This document shows positions 14,694-26,758 of a stretch of DNA of 36,646 nucleotides, piece by piece. The stretch comes from Devosia insulae DS-56. GTDB taxonomy: Bacteria; Pseudomonadota; Alphaproteobacteria; Rhizobiales; Devosiaceae. The stretch's first letter is position 1, and each line of letters opens with the position of its first letter. The notes below the pieces were generated by a model. It searched no databases and had not been told where the DNA came from. It saw nothing but the letters and a program-made list of their open reading frames with translations. The position numbers and the translations under genes are program-made. The DNA lies in assembly GCF_000970465.2 (NCBI RefSeq), contig NZ_LAJE02000278.1:1-36646 (forward strand), read 5' to 3'.

Positions 14694-15884
14694 ATGTCTG
14701 AAGTCGACGTCCGCAATTTCACGATTAACTTTGGGCCGATCCACCCGTCGGCGCACGGTGTGCTCCGCCTCATCCTGGAATTGGATGGCGAAGTGGTCGA
14801 GCGGGTCGATCCGCATATCGGGCTGCTGCATCGCGGCACCGAGAAGCTGATCGAGACCAAGACCTATCTGCAGGCCGTGCCGTATTTCGACCGGCTCGAC
14901 TATGTCGCGCCGATGAACCAGGAGCATGCCTTCTGCCTCGCTGTGGAAAAGCTGCTCGGCATCGAAGTGCCGCTGCGTGGCCAGCTGATCCGCGTGCTCT
15001 ATGCCGAGATCGGCCGGCTGTTGTCGCACATGCTCAACTGCACGACGCAGGCGATGGACGTCGGCGCGCTGACCCCGCCGCTGTGGGGTTTCGACGAGCG
15101 CGAAAAGCTGATGATCTTCTACGAGCGTGCCTCGGGCAGCCGCATGCATGCGGCTTATTTCCGTCCGGGTGGCGTGCACCAGGATCTGCCGCAGGCGCTG
15201 ATCGACGATATCGGCGCGTTCTGCGACCCGTTCCTGCTGGTGCTCGACAACCTTGAGAAACTGCTCACCGGCAACCGCATCTATATGCAGCGCAACGCCG
15301 ATATCGGCGTGGTGTCGGCGGAAGATGCGTGGAAGTGGGGCTTTTCGGGCGTGATGGTGCGCGGCTCGGGCGATGCCTGGGACCTGCGCAAGTCGCAACC
15401 GTATGAGTGCTACGACCGGCTTGAGTTCGACGTGCCGATCGGCAAGAACGGCGATTGCTACGACCGCTACCTCGTCCGCATGGACGAGATGCGCCAGTCG
15501 ATCCGCATCATGAAGCAGGTGCTCGACCTGTTGAATTCGCCTGAAGGGCAGGGGCCCGTGGCCTCGACCGACGGCAAGGTGGTGCCGCCCAAGCGCGGTG
15601 AGATGAAGCAGTCGATGGAAGCGCTGATCCATCACTTCAAGCTCTATACCGAAGGCTACAAGGTGCCGGCCGGCGAGGTGTACGCCGCGGTCGAAGCGCC
15701 CAAGGGCGAGTTCGGCGTCTACCTGGTCAGCGACGGCACCAACAAGCCGTACCGCTGCAAGATCCGCGCGCCGGGCTTTGCGCACCTGCAGGCGATGGAT
15801 TTCCTCTGCCGGGGACACATGCTGGCCGACGTCGCCGCTATCCTCGGTTCGCTCGATATCGTGTTTGGTGAGGTCGATCGGTAA
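14694..15884 (+). CDS. nuoD: NADH-quinone oxidoreductase subunit D
   Basis: NuoD (49-kDa subunit) forms the quinone-binding pocket with NuoB. The 396-residue product begins [20 protein letters not shown] and contains the conserved [25 protein letters not shown] (the His that contacts quinone is in the HPSAHG segment), YFDRLDYV, and ends with DIVFGEVDR. It has its own ribosome-binding site GGAGAAGG (14683-14690), which may have been kept or restored when the four-helix-bundle element was inserted upstream. Its stop overlaps the nuoE ATG (TAATG). Confidence 0.98.
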   Translation: MSEVDVRNFTINFGPIHPSAHGVLRLILELDGEVVERVDPHIGLLHRGTEKLIETKTYLQAVPYFDRLDYVAPMNQEHAFCLAVEKLLGIEVPLRGQLIRVLYAEIGRLLSHMLNCTTQAMDVGALTPPLWGFDEREKLMIFYERASGSRMHAAYFRPGGVHQDLPQALIDDIGAFCDPFLLVLDNLEKLLTGNRIYMQRNADIGVVSAEDAWKWGFSGVMVRGSGDAWDLRKSQPYECYDRLEFDVPIGKNGDCYDRYLVRMDEMRQSIRIMKQVLDLLNSPEGQGPVASTDGKVVPPKRGEMKQSMEALIHHFKLYTEGYKVPAGEVYAAVEAPKGEFGVYLVSDGTNKPYRCKIRAPGFAHLQAMDFLCRGHMLADVAAILGSLDIVFGEVDR

Positions 15885-17163
15885 TGTCCGTCCGCCGTTT
15901 AGCAGATGAGGCCGTCCAGCCGACTACCTTCGCTTTCACGAAGGAAAACCAGGCCTGGGCCGAAAAGAAGATGGCGGAGTATCCGCCGGGCCGTCAGCAG
16001 TCGGCCGTGATCCCGGTGCTGTTCCGCGCCCAGGAACAGCAGGGCTGGGTTAGCCGTGCCGCGATCGAGGCGGTCGGGAAGCTCCTCGAGATGCCATATA
16101 TCCGCGTGCTGGAAGTCGCGACTTTCTACACGCAGTTCCTGCTGCAGCCGGTCGGTACGCGCGCCCATATCCAGGTGTGCGGCACGACGCCGTGCATGCT
16201 GCGTGGCGCCGAAGAGATCCGCCACATCTGCGAGCGCCGCATCAACCACAACCCGCTTGAGACCAACGCCGAGGGCACGCTCAGTTGGGAAGAGGTCGAG
16301 TGCCTCGGCGCCTGCGTGAACGCGCCGCTGGTGATGGTCGGCAGCGACACCTACGAAGACCTGACGGTCGAGAGTTTTGAGGCGATCCGCGACAAGTTCG
16401 CCGCCGGCAAGGGCAGGGACGTGAAGCGCGGCCCGCAGGTGGTCCGCCAGTTTGCGGCTGCCGAGGGCGGCCAGACGACGCTGCTCGAAAAGCCGACCGC
16501 CAAGCGTACCTACAAGCCGTTCCCGCCGCCGCCGGCCGCGCCCGCGGCTGCTCCCGGCGCTGCAGCTCCTGCGGCTCCTGCCGCCGCTGCGCCGGCTCCT
16601 GCCGCCAAGGCGGCCGAGCCGACCGCTGCCGGCCGCAAGAACACCACTACCGAAGAGACGGCGCCCGCCCTGAAGTCGCCGTCGCCCGTAAAGGTTTCGA
16701 CGGCAACGGCCGAGGCCGAGCGCAAGGCTGCCAACACGGCCGCCAAGGCTGATGGCACGCCGAACCGGGCGATGCGCGAGACGGCCACGGGCGCGGAATC
16801 GCCGGCCGGCAAGATCGACGCCGGCAAGACCGACACCAAGGCCAAGCGGGCACCCGCGCCGACCACCGCGGTGTCGCCGAGCGAGGATGGTGGTGCAAAA
16901 CTGTTCCAGGCGCCTGCCGGCACGCCTGACGACCTCAAGCTGATCTCGGGTGTCGGCCCGGTGCTTGAGGGTAAGCTCAATGCCATCGGCATCACCACCT
17001 GGGCCCAGGTGGCGGCGCTGAAGAAGGCCGATATCGCAAAGCTCGAAGATCACCTCGCATTCCCGGGCCGGGTGGCCCGCGATGAGTGGATCAAGCAGGC
17101 CAAGGCGCTCGCCAAGGGCGGCGTCGAGGAATATCGCAAGGTGTTCGGGAAGGACCCGCGCTG

Positions 17164-17164
<1 letters not shown>
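15884..17164 (+). CDS. nuoE: NADH-quinone oxidoreductase subunit E with C-terminal H3TH-type extension
   Basis: NuoE (24-kDa subunit) holds the [2Fe-2S] cluster N1a in the NADH module. The ligands are visible as CGTTPC (Cys99, Cys104) and CLGAC (Cys140, Cys144). The normal subunit ends near residue 185; this one is 426 residues. It continues through an Ala/Pro/Lys-rich low-complexity linker (about 205-335) into a compact C-terminal domain (about 345-412) with [20 protein letters not shown], a helix-hairpin-helix motif like the H3TH domain of COG3743 proteins. Such extended NuoE proteins are known in rhizobial relatives; the role of the extension is not established. ATG 15884 overlaps the nuoD stop by 1 nt, and the TGATG at the end couples it to nuoF. 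Confidence 0.96.
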
Positions 17165-18477
<1,313 letters not shown>

Positions 18478-18482
18478 GGCCA

Positions 18483-20594
18483 ATGGCCAGCATCAAAGTC
18501 GACGGTACGCTCGTCGAGGTCCCGGACTACTACACCCTGATGCAGGCTGCGGAAGCGGCCGGCGCGGAAATCCCGCGCTTCTGCTACCACGAGCGCCTGT
18601 CGGTCGCCGGCAACTGCCGCATGTGCCTTGTCGAGGTGAAGGGCGGGCCGCCGAAGCCGCAGGCCAGTTGCGCCATGTCGGTGAAGGACCTGCGTCCCGG
18701 CCCGAACGGCGAGCCGCCGGAGATGTTCACCAACACCCCGATGGTCAAGAAGGCCCGCGAAGGGGTGATGGAGTTCCTGCTCATCAACCACCCGCTGGAT
18801 TGCCCGATCTGCGACCAGGGTGGCGAGTGCGACCTGCAGGACCAGGCCATGGCCTATGGCGTGGACAAGAACCGCTTCGCCGAGAACAAGCGCGCCGTCG
18901 AGGACAAGTATCTCGGGCCGCTGGTGAAGACTGAGATGAACCGCTGCATTCACTGCACGCGCTGCGTCCGCTTCACCACCGAGGTTGCCGGCATCACCGA
19001 GATGGGCCTGCTCGGCCGCGGTGAAGACGCCGAGATCACCTCGTATCTCGAGCAGGCGCTGACCAGCGAGCTGCAGGGCAACGTCATCGACCTCTGCCCG
19101 GTGGGCGCGTTGACCTCCAAGCCCTACGCCTTCCATGCGCGTCCGTGGGAACTGGTGAAGACCGAGACCATCGACGTGATGGACGCGGTCGGCTCCAACA
19201 TCCGCGTCGACAGCCGTGGCCGCGAAGTGATGCGCATCCTGCCGCGCGTCAACGAAGCGATCAACGAAGAGTGGATTTCCGACAAGACCCGCTTCATCTG
19301 GGATGGCCTCAAGAGCCAGCGGCTCGATCGCCCCTATGTCCGCTCCGGCGGCAAGCTGAAGCCGGCATCGTGGGATGAGGCATTTGCCGCCATCGCCAAG
19401 GCGATCAAGGCTTCGGGCGGCGGCAACAAGGTCGGCGCCATTGCCGGCGACCTGGCAGCCGTCGAGGACATGTATGCGCTCAAGGCGCTGATGACCTCGC
19501 TCGGCTCGGGCATGACCGATTGCCGTCCGGCGATGTCGGGGATCGATCCGTCGATGCCGCGCTCGGCCTATATCTTCAACCCGACCATTGCGGGCATCGA
19601 AGACGCCGACGCGATCCTGATCATGGGCTCGAACCCGCGCAAGGAAGCCGCGCTGGTCAACGCCCGCATCCGCAAGGCCTGGCGCGCCAAGAACACCCCG
19701 ATCGCGCTGATCGGCGACAATGCCGACCTCACCTACAAGTACGAGTACCTGGGCAACGGGCTGTCGGCGCTGGCCGACCTCGTGGCCCGCAAGGGCAGCT
19801 TTGGCGAAATCCTGTCGAAGGCCGTGCGTCCGCTGATCATCGTGGGCGAGGGCGCCGTGTCGCATGGCGCCGCGCATTCCAAGCAGATTGGCCGTGACGT
19901 GCTCGCCATGGCCGCCAAGCTCGCTACCGGCTCGGGCGCCGCCGAAGACTGGAATGGCCTCGCGCTGCTGCACAATGCCGCCGGTCGCGTCGGCGGTCTT
20001 GATATCGGCTTCGTGCCGCATGACGGCGGCGTCTGCTCGGCCGATCAGATCGGCCTCGCCGGCAAGGGCGAGCTCGACGTGCTCTTCCTGCTCGGCGCCG
20101 ATGAGTATGACACCTCGGCGATGGGCAAGGCGTTCGTCGTCTATGTCGGCACGCACGGCGATGCCGGTGCGCACCGCGCCGACGTGATCCTGCCGTCCGC
20201 CGCCTACACCGAGAAGTCGGGCACCTACGTCAACACCGAGGGTCGCGTGCAGCTCGCCGAGCGCGCCGTCTTCCCGCCGGGCGAGGCGAAGGAAGACTGG
20301 GCGATTTTCCGGGCGCTCAGCGCCGTGCTCGGTCAGCCGCTGCCGTTCAATTCGCTCAGCCAGTTGCGCGCCGCGATCTATGCCGAGTTCCCGCATTTGG
20401 CGCGGCTCGACCAGATCGCTCAGGGTTCGCTGGCCGATGTGAAGAAGCTCGCCGGCGCTGCGATCAAGACCAAGTCCGCGACCTTCACCTCGCCGGTCGC
20501 CGACTTCTACCTCACCAACCCGATCGCGCGGTCGTCCGCGACGATGGGCGAATGCGCCGCGTTGCAGGCCGGTCTCCGGCAGGCAGCAGAGTAA
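18483..20594 (+). CDS. nuoG: NADH-quinone oxidoreductase subunit G
   Basis: NuoG (75-kDa subunit) carries clusters N1b, N4 and N5 linking the NADH site to the quinone arm. In the 703-residue product the [2Fe-2S] ligands are Cys34, Cys45, Cys48 and Cys63. N5 has the unusual His ligand [14 protein letters not shown] (His103, Cys107, 110, 116). N4 uses CIHCTRC (Cys155, 158, 161) with Cys205 in DLCPVGAL. The rest is a molybdopterin-oxidoreductase-like fold without cofactor. The extra N7 cluster motif found in E. coli-type NuoG is not evident, as in other alphaproteobacteria. It starts 5 nt after nuoF with AAGG at 18476-18479. Confidence 0.97.
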   Translation: MASIKVDGTLVEVPDYYTLMQAAEAAGAEIPRFCYHERLSVAGNCRMCLVEVKGGPPKPQASCAMSVKDLRPGPNGEPPEMFTNTPMVKKAREGVMEFLLINHPLDCPICDQGGECDLQDQAMAYGVDKNRFAENKRAVEDKYLGPLVKTEMNRCIHCTRCVRFTTEVAGITEMGLLGRGEDAEITSYLEQALTSELQGNVIDLCPVGALTSKPYAFHARPWELVKTETIDVMDAVGSNIRVDSRGREVMRILPRVNEAINEEWISDKTRFIWDGLKSQRLDRPYVRSGGKLKPASWDEAFAAIAKAIKASGGGNKVGAIAGDLAAVEDMYALKALMTSLGSGMTDCRPAMSGIDPSMPRSAYIFNPTIAGIEDADAILIMGSNPRKEAALVNARIRKAWRAKNTPIALIGDNADLTYKYEYLGNGLSALADLVARKGSFGEILSKAVRPLIIVGEGAVSHGAAHSKQIGRDVLAMAAKLATGSGAAEDWNGLALLHNAAGRVGGLDIGFVPHDGGVCSADQIGLAGKGELDVLFLLGADEYDTSAMGKAFVVYVGTHGDAGAHRADVILPSAAYTEKSGTYVNTEGRVQLAERAVFPPGEAKEDWAIFRALSAVLGQPLPFNSLSQLRAAIYAEFPHLARLDQIAQGSLADVKKLAGAAIKTKSATFTSPVADFYLTNPIARSSATMGECAALQAGLRQAAE

Positions 20595-20603
20595 GGGGCC
20601 CAG

Positions 20604-21701
20604 ATGGATTTCGTTGTTTCAGCGCTGGACTACCTGCTCGGTATCCCGATCTTCGGGTGGGGTGACCAGGTCGGCTTCATCTACAAGGGGCTGCTGCTCC
20701 TCATCGCGCTGCTGTTGTTCACCGCGTACATCCTGCTCGCCGACCGCAAGATCTGGGCGGCGGTGCAGCAGCGTCGCGGCCCCAACGTGGTCGGCCCGCT
20801 CGGGCTGCTGCAGAGCTTTGCGGACTTGCTGAAGTTCGTGCTGAAGGAGCCGGTGATCCCGGCGAGTTCGGACAAGGTGCTGTTCATCCTGGCGCCGCTG
20901 GTGACCTCGATCCTGGCGCTGTCGGCCTATGCGGTGATCCCGTTCGATAAGGGTTGGGCGCTCGCCAACATCAATGTCGGCATCCTCTACATTTTCGCCA
21001 TCTCGTCGCTGGGCGTTTACGGCATCATCATGGGCGGCTGGGCTTCGAACTCGAAGTACGCCTTCCTCGGTGCGCTCCGGTCGGCAGCGCAGATGGTGTC
21101 GTATGAAGTCTCGATCGGCCTCGTGATCATCACGGTGCTGCTGGTCGTTGGCTCCTTGAACCTCACCGATATCGTGGTGGCGCAGCAGGCCGGTGGCATC
21201 GCGCATATGCTCGGCGTGCCATGGCTCAGCGTCCTGAACTGGTACTGGCTGCCGCTGTTCCCGATGTTCGTGATCTTCTACGTCTCGGCACTGGCAGAAA
21301 CCAACCGCCCGCCGTTCGATCTGCCGGAAGGTGAGTCTGAACTGGTGGCCGGCTACATGGTCGAATATTCTTCGACCCCGTACCTGCTGTTCATGCTGGG
21401 CGAATATATCGCCATCATCCTGATGTGCTGCATGACGACGATCCTGTTCCTCGGGGGCTGGGCGGCGCCGATCGACCTGCCGCCGTTCACCTGGATCCCG
21501 GGTGTCGTCTGGTTCGTCCTCAAGCTTTGCCTGGTGTTTTTCATGTTCGCGATGGCCAAGGCGATCGTGCCGCGCTACCGCTATGACCAGCTGATGCGCA
21601 TCGGCTGGAAGGTCTTCCTGCCGATCTCGCTGCTCATGGTGGTCGTCGTCGCCGCAGTTCTCCAGCTCACCGGCTGGGGCTGGCACGGAGGGTCCGTCTG
21701 A
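20604..21701 (+). CDS. nuoH: NADH-quinone oxidoreductase subunit H
   Basis: NuoH (ND1) is the membrane subunit that joins the quinone chamber to the proton-pumping arm. The 365-residue product has about eight or more transmembrane helices, an early [14 protein letters not shown] loop, and the conserved acidic [20 protein letters not shown] loop that lines the quinone entry path. Its ribosome-binding site is AAGGGG just upstream. The stop overlaps the nuoI ATG (TGATG). Confidence 0.98.
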   Translation: MDFVVSALDYLLGIPIFGWGDQVGFIYKGLLLLIALLLFTAYILLADRKIWAAVQQRRGPNVVGPLGLLQSFADLLKFVLKEPVIPASSDKVLFILAPLVTSILALSAYAVIPFDKGWALANINVGILYIFAISSLGVYGIIMGGWASNSKYAFLGALRSAAQMVSYEVSIGLVIITVLLVVGSLNLTDIVVAQQAGGIAHMLGVPWLSVLNWYWLPLFPMFVIFYVSALAETNRPPFDLPEGESELVAGYMVEYSSTPYLLFMLGEYIAIILMCCMTTILFLGGWAAPIDLPPFTWIPGVVWFVLKLCLVFFMFAMAKAIVPRYRYDQLMRIGWKVFLPISLLMVVVVAAVLQLTGWGWHGGSV

Positions 21702-22189
21702 TGCGTTTCGCCCAGTTCCTCAACGGCCTGCTGTTGCGCGAGTTCGTCGGCGCCTTCTTCCTCGCGATGAAGTACTTCTTCGCGCCCAAGAAGACGGTGA
21801 ACTACCCGTTCGAGAAGATCCCGTATTCGCCGCGTTTCCGCGGTGAGCATGCGCTGCGCCGCTATCCCAACGGCGAAGAGCGCTGCATCGCCTGTAAGCT
21901 GTGCGAAGCGATCTGCCCGGCCCAGGCCATCACCATCGAAGCCGGCCCGCGCCAGAACGACGGCACTCGCCGCACGGTGCGCTACGACATCGACATGGTG
22001 AAGTGCATCTATTGCGGTTTCTGCCAGGAAGCTTGCCCGGTCGACGCCATCGTCGAGGGGCCGAACTTCGAGTTCGCGACCGAAACGCGCGAGGAGCTGT
22101 ATTTCTCGAAAGAGAAGCTGCTCGCCAATGGCGATCGTTGGGAGCGCGAAATCGCGGCCAACCTCGCTGCCGACGCGCCGTACCGGTAA
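21701..22189 (+). CDS. nuoI: NADH-quinone oxidoreductase subunit I
   Basis: NuoI (TYKY, 23-kDa subunit) bears two [4Fe-4S] clusters, N6a and N6b, between NuoG and NuoB. The 162-residue product has two 8Fe-ferredoxin motifs: [17 protein letters not shown] (Cys62, 65, 68, 72) and [17 protein letters not shown] (Cys102, 105, 108, 112). An amphipathic N-terminal helix (residues 1-30) lies on the membrane. It overlaps nuoH by 1 nt and is 9 nt before nuoJ. Confidence 0.98.
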   Translation: MRFAQFLNGLLLREFVGAFFLAMKYFFAPKKTVNYPFEKIPYSPRFRGEHALRRYPNGEERCIACKLCEAICPAQAITIEAGPRQNDGTRRTVRYDIDMVKCIYCGFCQEACPVDAIVEGPNFEFATETREELYFSKEKLLANGDRWEREIAANLAADAPYR

Positions 22190-22198
22190 GGGATCGAG

Positions 22199-22807
22199 AT
22201 GACGCTGCCGCTGTTCTTCTTTTATGTGTTCTCGGTCATCACCGTCGCTTCGGCGCTGATGGTGATCGCGGCGCGCAATCCCGTGCACTCGGTGCTGTTC
22301 CTGATCCTGGCGTTCGTCAATTCGGCCGGCCTGTTCATGTTGGCCGGCGCCGAGTTCCTGGCGCTGATCCTGATCGTCGTCTATGTCGGCGCCGTCGCGG
22401 TGCTGTTCCTGTTCGTCACCATGATGCTCGACGTCGATTTCGCCTCGTTGCGCCAGGGCATGCTACAGTATGCGCCGGTGGGCGTGGTGGTCGGCGTAAT
22501 CCTCTTGCTCGAGCTGCTGCTGGTGGCGGGGAGTATTGTGCTGCCGGTCGATGGCGGCGCCGTCGCCGCGGTGCCGATGGATGCGGCGATCGACAATACC
22601 CGGGCGATCGGGCAGCTGCTTTACACGCGCTATGTCTTCCTGTTCCAGGGCGCCGCCGGCGTGCTGCTGGTCGCCATGATCGGCGCGATCGTTCTCACAC
22701 TCAGGCACAAGTCGAACGTCAAGCGGCAGGATGTGTTCCGCCAGACCGGGCGCAAGCGCTCGGAGGGCACGGAACTGGTCAAGGTCAAATCGGGGCAGGG
22801 GCTCTAA
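22199..22807 (+). CDS. nuoJ: NADH-quinone oxidoreductase subunit J
   Basis: NuoJ (ND6) is a membrane subunit with five predicted helices, including the VVYVGAVAVLFLFV helix that forms the pi-bulge important for coupling. The product is 202 residues, with a basic C-terminal tail (KSNVKRQDVFRQTGRKRSEG) extending into the cytoplasm. AAGGGATCGAG precedes ATG 22199. The stop TAA directly abuts the nuoK ATG. Confidence 0.97.
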   Translation: MTLPLFFFYVFSVITVASALMVIAARNPVHSVLFLILAFVNSAGLFMLAGAEFLALILIVVYVGAVAVLFLFVTMMLDVDFASLRQGMLQYAPVGVVVGVILLLELLLVAGSIVLPVDGGAVAAVPMDAAIDNTRAIGQLLYTRYVFLFQGAAGVLLVAMIGAIVLTLRHKSNVKRQDVFRQTGRKRSEGTELVKVKSGQGL

Positions 22808-23128
22808 ATGCTGGCAGCAACAGGCATCGGGCTCGGGCACTACCTGACCGTCGGGGCGATCCTCTTCACGCTGGGCGTGTTCGGGATCTTCCTCAATCGC
22901 AAGAACATCATCGTCATCCTGATGTCGGTGGAACTGATCCTGCTCGCGGTGAACATCAACTTCGTGGCGTTCTCGTCGCAGCTGGGCGATCTCGCCGGGC
23001 AGGTGTTCGCGCTGTTGATTCTCACGGTTGCCGCCGCCGAAGCGGCGATCGGTCTCGCCATCCTCGTCATCTTCTATCGCAACCGCGGCTCCATCGCCGT
23101 GGAAGACGTCAACTCGCTGAAGGGCTGA
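22808..23128 (+). CDS. nuoK: NADH-quinone oxidoreductase subunit K
   Basis: NuoK (ND4L) has three transmembrane helices with membrane-embedded glutamates essential for proton transfer, seen here in [18 protein letters not shown] and [13 protein letters not shown]. The product is 106 residues, slightly longer than the usual 100-102 because of the leader [13 protein letters not shown]. Its ATG immediately follows the nuoJ stop with no gap. Confidence 0.97.
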   Translation: MLAATGIGLGHYLTVGAILFTLGVFGIFLNRKNIIVILMSVELILLAVNINFVAFSSQLGDLAGQVFALLILTVAAAEAAIGLAILVIFYRNRGSIAVEDVNSLKG

Positions 23129-23135
23129 CCGCAAA

Positions 23136-25232
23136 GTGATCCAGGCCATCGTATTCTTCCCGCTCGTCGGGGCCCTGATCGCAGGTTTGCTGGGCCGCAT
23201 CATCGGCCACCGCACCAGCGAGTACATCACCACCGGGCTGCTGATCGGCGCGGCGCTGCTGAGCTGGATCGTCTTTGCCCAGTACTGGTTCGCGCCGCCG
23301 GCAGCCGAAGGCGCGCACGGCGCCGAGCATGCCGCGACCAAGGTCGAAGTGATGCGCTGGATCGTCTCCGGTGCGCTCGACCTGCGCTGGGTGCTGCGTG
23401 TCGATACGCTGACGGCGGTGATGCTGGTGGTGGTGACCACTGTTTCCAGCCTCGTCCACCTCTATTCGATCGGCTACATGGCCGATGATCCGCACCGTTC
23501 GCGGTTCTTCGCCTACCTGTCGCTGTTCACCTTCGCCATGCTGATGCTGGTGACCGCCGACAACTTCCTGCAGATGTTCTTCGGCTGGGAAGGCGTGGGG
23601 CTCGCGTCCTACCTGCTGATCGGCTTCTGGTACACGCGGCCTTCGGCCAATGCGGCGGCGATGAAGGCGTTCGTCGTCAACCGGGTCGGCGATTTCGGCT
23701 TCGCGCTTGGCATCTTCGCCGCCTTCGTGGTGCTCGGCCATCTCGATTTCGATGGCGCGTTCCATGCGGTCGAAGCGAACAAGGATCTGACCTTCCGCTT
23801 CCTCAGCTGGGACCTCCACGCCATGACCGTGGTGTGCCTGCTGCTGTTCATGGGCGCCATGGGCAAGTCGGCGCAGTTCCTGCTCCACACCTGGCTGCCG
23901 GACGCCATGGAGGGCCCGACCCCGGTGTCGGCGCTGATCCATGCCGCGACCATGGTGACCGCCGGCGTGTTCATGGTGGCCCGTTTCTCGCCGCTGTTCG
24001 AAGCCTCCGAGCTCGCCATGACTGTGGTCATGCTGGTCGGTGCGCTGACCGCGTTCTTCGCGGCGACCGTTGGCCTCGTCCAGAACGACATCAAGCGCGT
24101 CATCGCCTATTCGACCTGTTCGCAGCTCGGCTACATGTTCGTGGCGCTGGGGGCAGGGGTCTATTCGGTGGGCATCTTCCACCTGTTCACCCACGCCTTC
24201 TTCAAGGCGCTGCTATTCCTCGGCGCCGGCTCGGTCATCCATGCGATGCACCATGAGCAGGACATGCGGAACATGGGCGGGCTCCGCCACAAGATCAAAT
24301 GGACCTACTACCTGATGATCGTCGGCACGCTGGCGCTGACTGGTGTCGGCATCCCGGGTACGTGGTTGGGTTTCGCCGGGTTCTTCTCGAAGGACGGCAT
24401 CATCGAAGTCGCGTATGCGGCGGGCCAGTCGACCGGTTACATCGCTTTCTGGGCCCTGGTGATCGCAGCAATGTTCACGAGCTTCTACTCGTGGCGCCTG
24501 ATCCACCTGACCTTCCACGGCAAGCCGCGCGGCCAGCATCATGGCCATGGTGCGCACGCAGCGCATGATGACCACGCGCATGCCGATCATGCCCATGACG
24601 ATCATGCCCATGACGATCATGCCCATGACGATCACGGGCATCACGGCAGCGCCTACGACAATGCGCACGAGAGCCCTGCCGTCATGATGGTGCCGCTCTT
24701 CGTCCTGGCTGCGGGCGCCATTTTGGCAGGCGTGGTGTTCAACGACCTGTTCTTCGGCCATGCCGAGCATATCGAGCACTTCTTCCAGGGCTCGCTGGTC
24801 GTCTCCGAAGAGCTGCTCGAGGCAGCACACGGTGTGCCGATCTGGGTGAAGTGGTCGGCGACCATCGCCATGGTGCTCGGCTTTGCCGCGGCGTACCAGA
24901 TGTACATCCGCGATCCGGCGGCGCCGAAGCGGTTGGCGCATGCCAATCCAGGGCTCTACCTGTTCCTCTTGAACAAGTGGTATTTCGACGAGCTCTATGA
25001 CCGCATCTTCGTCAAGCCGGCGCTGTGGCTGGGCAACGCCCTGTGGAAGGGCTTTGACGACATGCTGATCGACAAGACCATCACCGAGGGCCTTGGCAAC
25101 CGCGTCAGGGACATCACTGGCAAGGTGGTGAAGCTGCAGTCGGGCTACCTCTATCACTATGCTTTCGCCATGCTTATCGGTATCGCGGCGCTGCTCACCT
25201 GGGCCATCGCCGCCGGGGGACTTCTTGGATGA
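23136..25232 (+). CDS. nuoL: NADH-quinone oxidoreductase subunit L (GTG start, His-rich loop)
   Basis: NuoL (ND5) is the distal proton-pumping antiporter-like subunit, with the long lateral helix at its C-terminus. The 698-residue product has the family core [37 protein letters not shown] and [15 protein letters not shown]. It starts at GTG 23136, 7 nt after the nuoK stop; no ATG fits. Residues about 461-503, between predicted helices late in the antiporter domain, form a loop with 17 histidines in 43 residues, built partly from three AHDDH repeats. His-rich loops occur at this place in some alphaproteobacterial NuoL proteins; metal binding is plausible but not shown. The end overlaps nuoM by 4 nt (ATGA). 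Confidence 0.97.
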   Translation: MIQAIVFFPLVGALIAGLLGRIIGHRTSEYITTGLLIGAALLSWIVFAQYWFAPPAAEGAHGAEHAATKVEVMRWIVSGALDLRWVLRVDTLTAVMLVVVTTVSSLVHLYSIGYMADDPHRSRFFAYLSLFTFAMLMLVTADNFLQMFFGWEGVGLASYLLIGFWYTRPSANAAAMKAFVVNRVGDFGFALGIFAAFVVLGHLDFDGAFHAVEANKDLTFRFLSWDLHAMTVVCLLLFMGAMGKSAQFLLHTWLPDAMEGPTPVSALIHAATMVTAGVFMVARFSPLFEASELAMTVVMLVGALTAFFAATVGLVQNDIKRVIAYSTCSQLGYMFVALGAGVYSVGIFHLFTHAFFKALLFLGAGSVIHAMHHEQDMRNMGGLRHKIKWTYYLMIVGTLALTGVGIPGTWLGFAGFFSKDGIIEVAYAAGQSTGYIAFWALVIAAMFTSFYSWRLIHLTFHGKPRGQHHGHGAHAAHDDHAHADHAHDDHAHDDHAHDDHGHHGSAYDNAHESPAVMMVPLFVLAAGAILAGVVFNDLFFGHAEHIEHFFQGSLVVSEELLEAAHGVPIWVKWSATIAMVLGFAAAYQMYIRDPAAPKRLAHANPGLYLFLLNKWYFDELYDRIFVKPALWLGNALWKGFDDMLIDKTITEGLGNRVRDITGKVVKLQSGYLYHYAFAMLIGIAALLTWAIAAGGLLG
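24591..24635 (+). repeat. 15-bp tandem repeat within nuoL encoding AHDDH x3
   Basis: Three back-to-back copies of GCCCATGACGATCAT at 24591-24605, 24606-24620 and 24621-24635 (the last ends in C). The unit is in frame, so copy-number change would alter the length of the His-rich loop without frameshift. Confidence 0.9.
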
Positions 25233-26749
25233 TCTTCAGTGACCACCTTCTGACGTTCATCACTTTCCTGCCGACGGCGGGCGCGCTGCTGTTGCTGCTC
25301 GTCGGCGGCCGCGACGAGGCTGCCAACAACCTGGCGCGCTATATCGCGCTCGGCGTGACGTTGCTGACGGCTGCCCTCAGCCTCTGGCTCTGGTACCTGT
25401 TCGACCCGTCGAATACCGGCTTTCAGTTCGTCGAGAACTACGCCTGGATCGGCGAGTCGATCGGCTACCGGATGGGCGTCGATGGCATTTCGGTGCTGTT
25501 CATCCCGCTGACTGCGGTGCTGATGCCGGCCGTGATCCTCTCGAGCTTCGGTTCGATCACCAAGCGGGTGAAAGAGTACCTGATCGTCTTCCTGGTCCTC
25601 GAGACGTTCATGATCGGCGCCTTCGCGACGCTCGATCTGGCGATGTTTTACGTGTTCTTCGAGGGCACGCTGATCCCGATGTTCCTGATCATCGGCATCT
25701 GGGGCGGGGCGCGGCGCATCCAGGCGACCTACAAGTTCTTCTTTTACAGCTTCACCGGCACGGTGCTGATGCTGATCGCCATCATGGCGATGTACTGGCA
25801 GGCCGGCACGCTCGATATCGTCAAGCTGTTGACCTTCAAGTTCCCGCCCGAGGTGCAGACCTGGCTGTGGATCGGGTTCTTCGCCTCGTTCGCGGTGAAG
25901 ATGCCGATGTGGCCGTTCCACCGCTGGTTGCCGGAAGCGCACGTCGAGGCGCCGACGGGCGGCTCGGTGATCCTGGCCGCGATCCTGTTGAAGCTTGGCG
26001 GTTACGGCTTCATCCGCTTCTCGATCTCGATGTTCCCCGATGCCTCGCACCAGTTCGCGAACTTCGTGTTCGTCCTGTCGATCGCGGCGATCATCATCAC
26101 CTCGCTCGTCGCGCTGGTGCAGACCGATATCAAGAAGCTGATCGCCTATTCGTCGGTTGCTCATATGGGCTTCGTGACGATGGGGATTTTCACCGGCAAC
26201 ATCTACGGCATCCACGGCGCGATCTTCCAGATGATCTCGCACGGTATCGTCTCAGCCGCGCTCTTCTTCTGCGTCGGCGTGGTCTATGACCGGATGCACA
26301 CCCGCGAGATCTCCGCCTACGGTGGGCTGGTGACGCCGATGCCGCGCTATGCCGTGGTATTCATGGTGTTCACCATGGCCAATGTCGGCCTGCCGGGCAC
26401 CTCGGGCTTCGTCGGTGAATTCCTCACCATGCTGGCGGCGTTCCAGGCCAATACCTGGGTGGCGTTCTTCGCGGCGTTCGGCGTGATCCTCTCGGCGGCC
26501 TACGCGCTCTGGCTGTATCGCCGGGTGATCTTCGGCGCCTTCACCAAGGAATCGCTGAAGGGCATCCTCGATCTCGACCGGCGCGAAGCCATCGTCCTGG
26601 TGCCGCTGGTGCTCCTCACCATTCTTTTCGGCTTCTATCCCGCCCCGATCCTCGATGCGACTGCCGCATCGGTGAACCTCGTCGCGGAAAACTTCGCCAA
26701 CGCCATCGGTGCCGCGCCCGCTGCGGTCGCTGCGGCGACCGGCCACTAG
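25229..26749 (+). CDS. nuoM: NADH-quinone oxidoreductase subunit M
   Basis: NuoM (ND4) is the middle antiporter-like proton-pumping subunit. The 506-residue product has about 14 helices, with the conserved [20 protein letters not shown] loop, [11 protein letters not shown], and the [17 protein letters not shown] motif that holds the central lysine. ATG 25229 overlaps the nuoL stop by 4 nt, so translation is probably coupled. It ends 9 nt before nuoN. Confidence 0.98.
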   Translation: MIFSDHLLTFITFLPTAGALLLLLVGGRDEAANNLARYIALGVTLLTAALSLWLWYLFDPSNTGFQFVENYAWIGESIGYRMGVDGISVLFIPLTAVLMPAVILSSFGSITKRVKEYLIVFLVLETFMIGAFATLDLAMFYVFFEGTLIPMFLIIGIWGGARRIQATYKFFFYSFTGTVLMLIAIMAMYWQAGTLDIVKLLTFKFPPEVQTWLWIGFFASFAVKMPMWPFHRWLPEAHVEAPTGGSVILAAILLKLGGYGFIRFSISMFPDASHQFANFVFVLSIAAIIITSLVALVQTDIKKLIAYSSVAHMGFVTMGIFTGNIYGIHGAIFQMISHGIVSAALFFCVGVVYDRMHTREISAYGGLVTPMPRYAVVFMVFTMANVGLPGTSGFVGEFLTMLAAFQANTWVAFFAAFGVILSAAYALWLYRRVIFGAFTKESLKGILDLDRREAIVLVPLVLLTILFGFYPAPILDATAASVNLVAENFANAIGAAPAAVAAATGH

Positions 26750-26758
26750 GAGACGGGC

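Noticed and set aside
24591-24635. Short tandem repeats in nuoL as a possible CRISPR-like array
   Set aside because: The units abut without spacers and encode an in-frame His-rich peptide; no cas genes are present.
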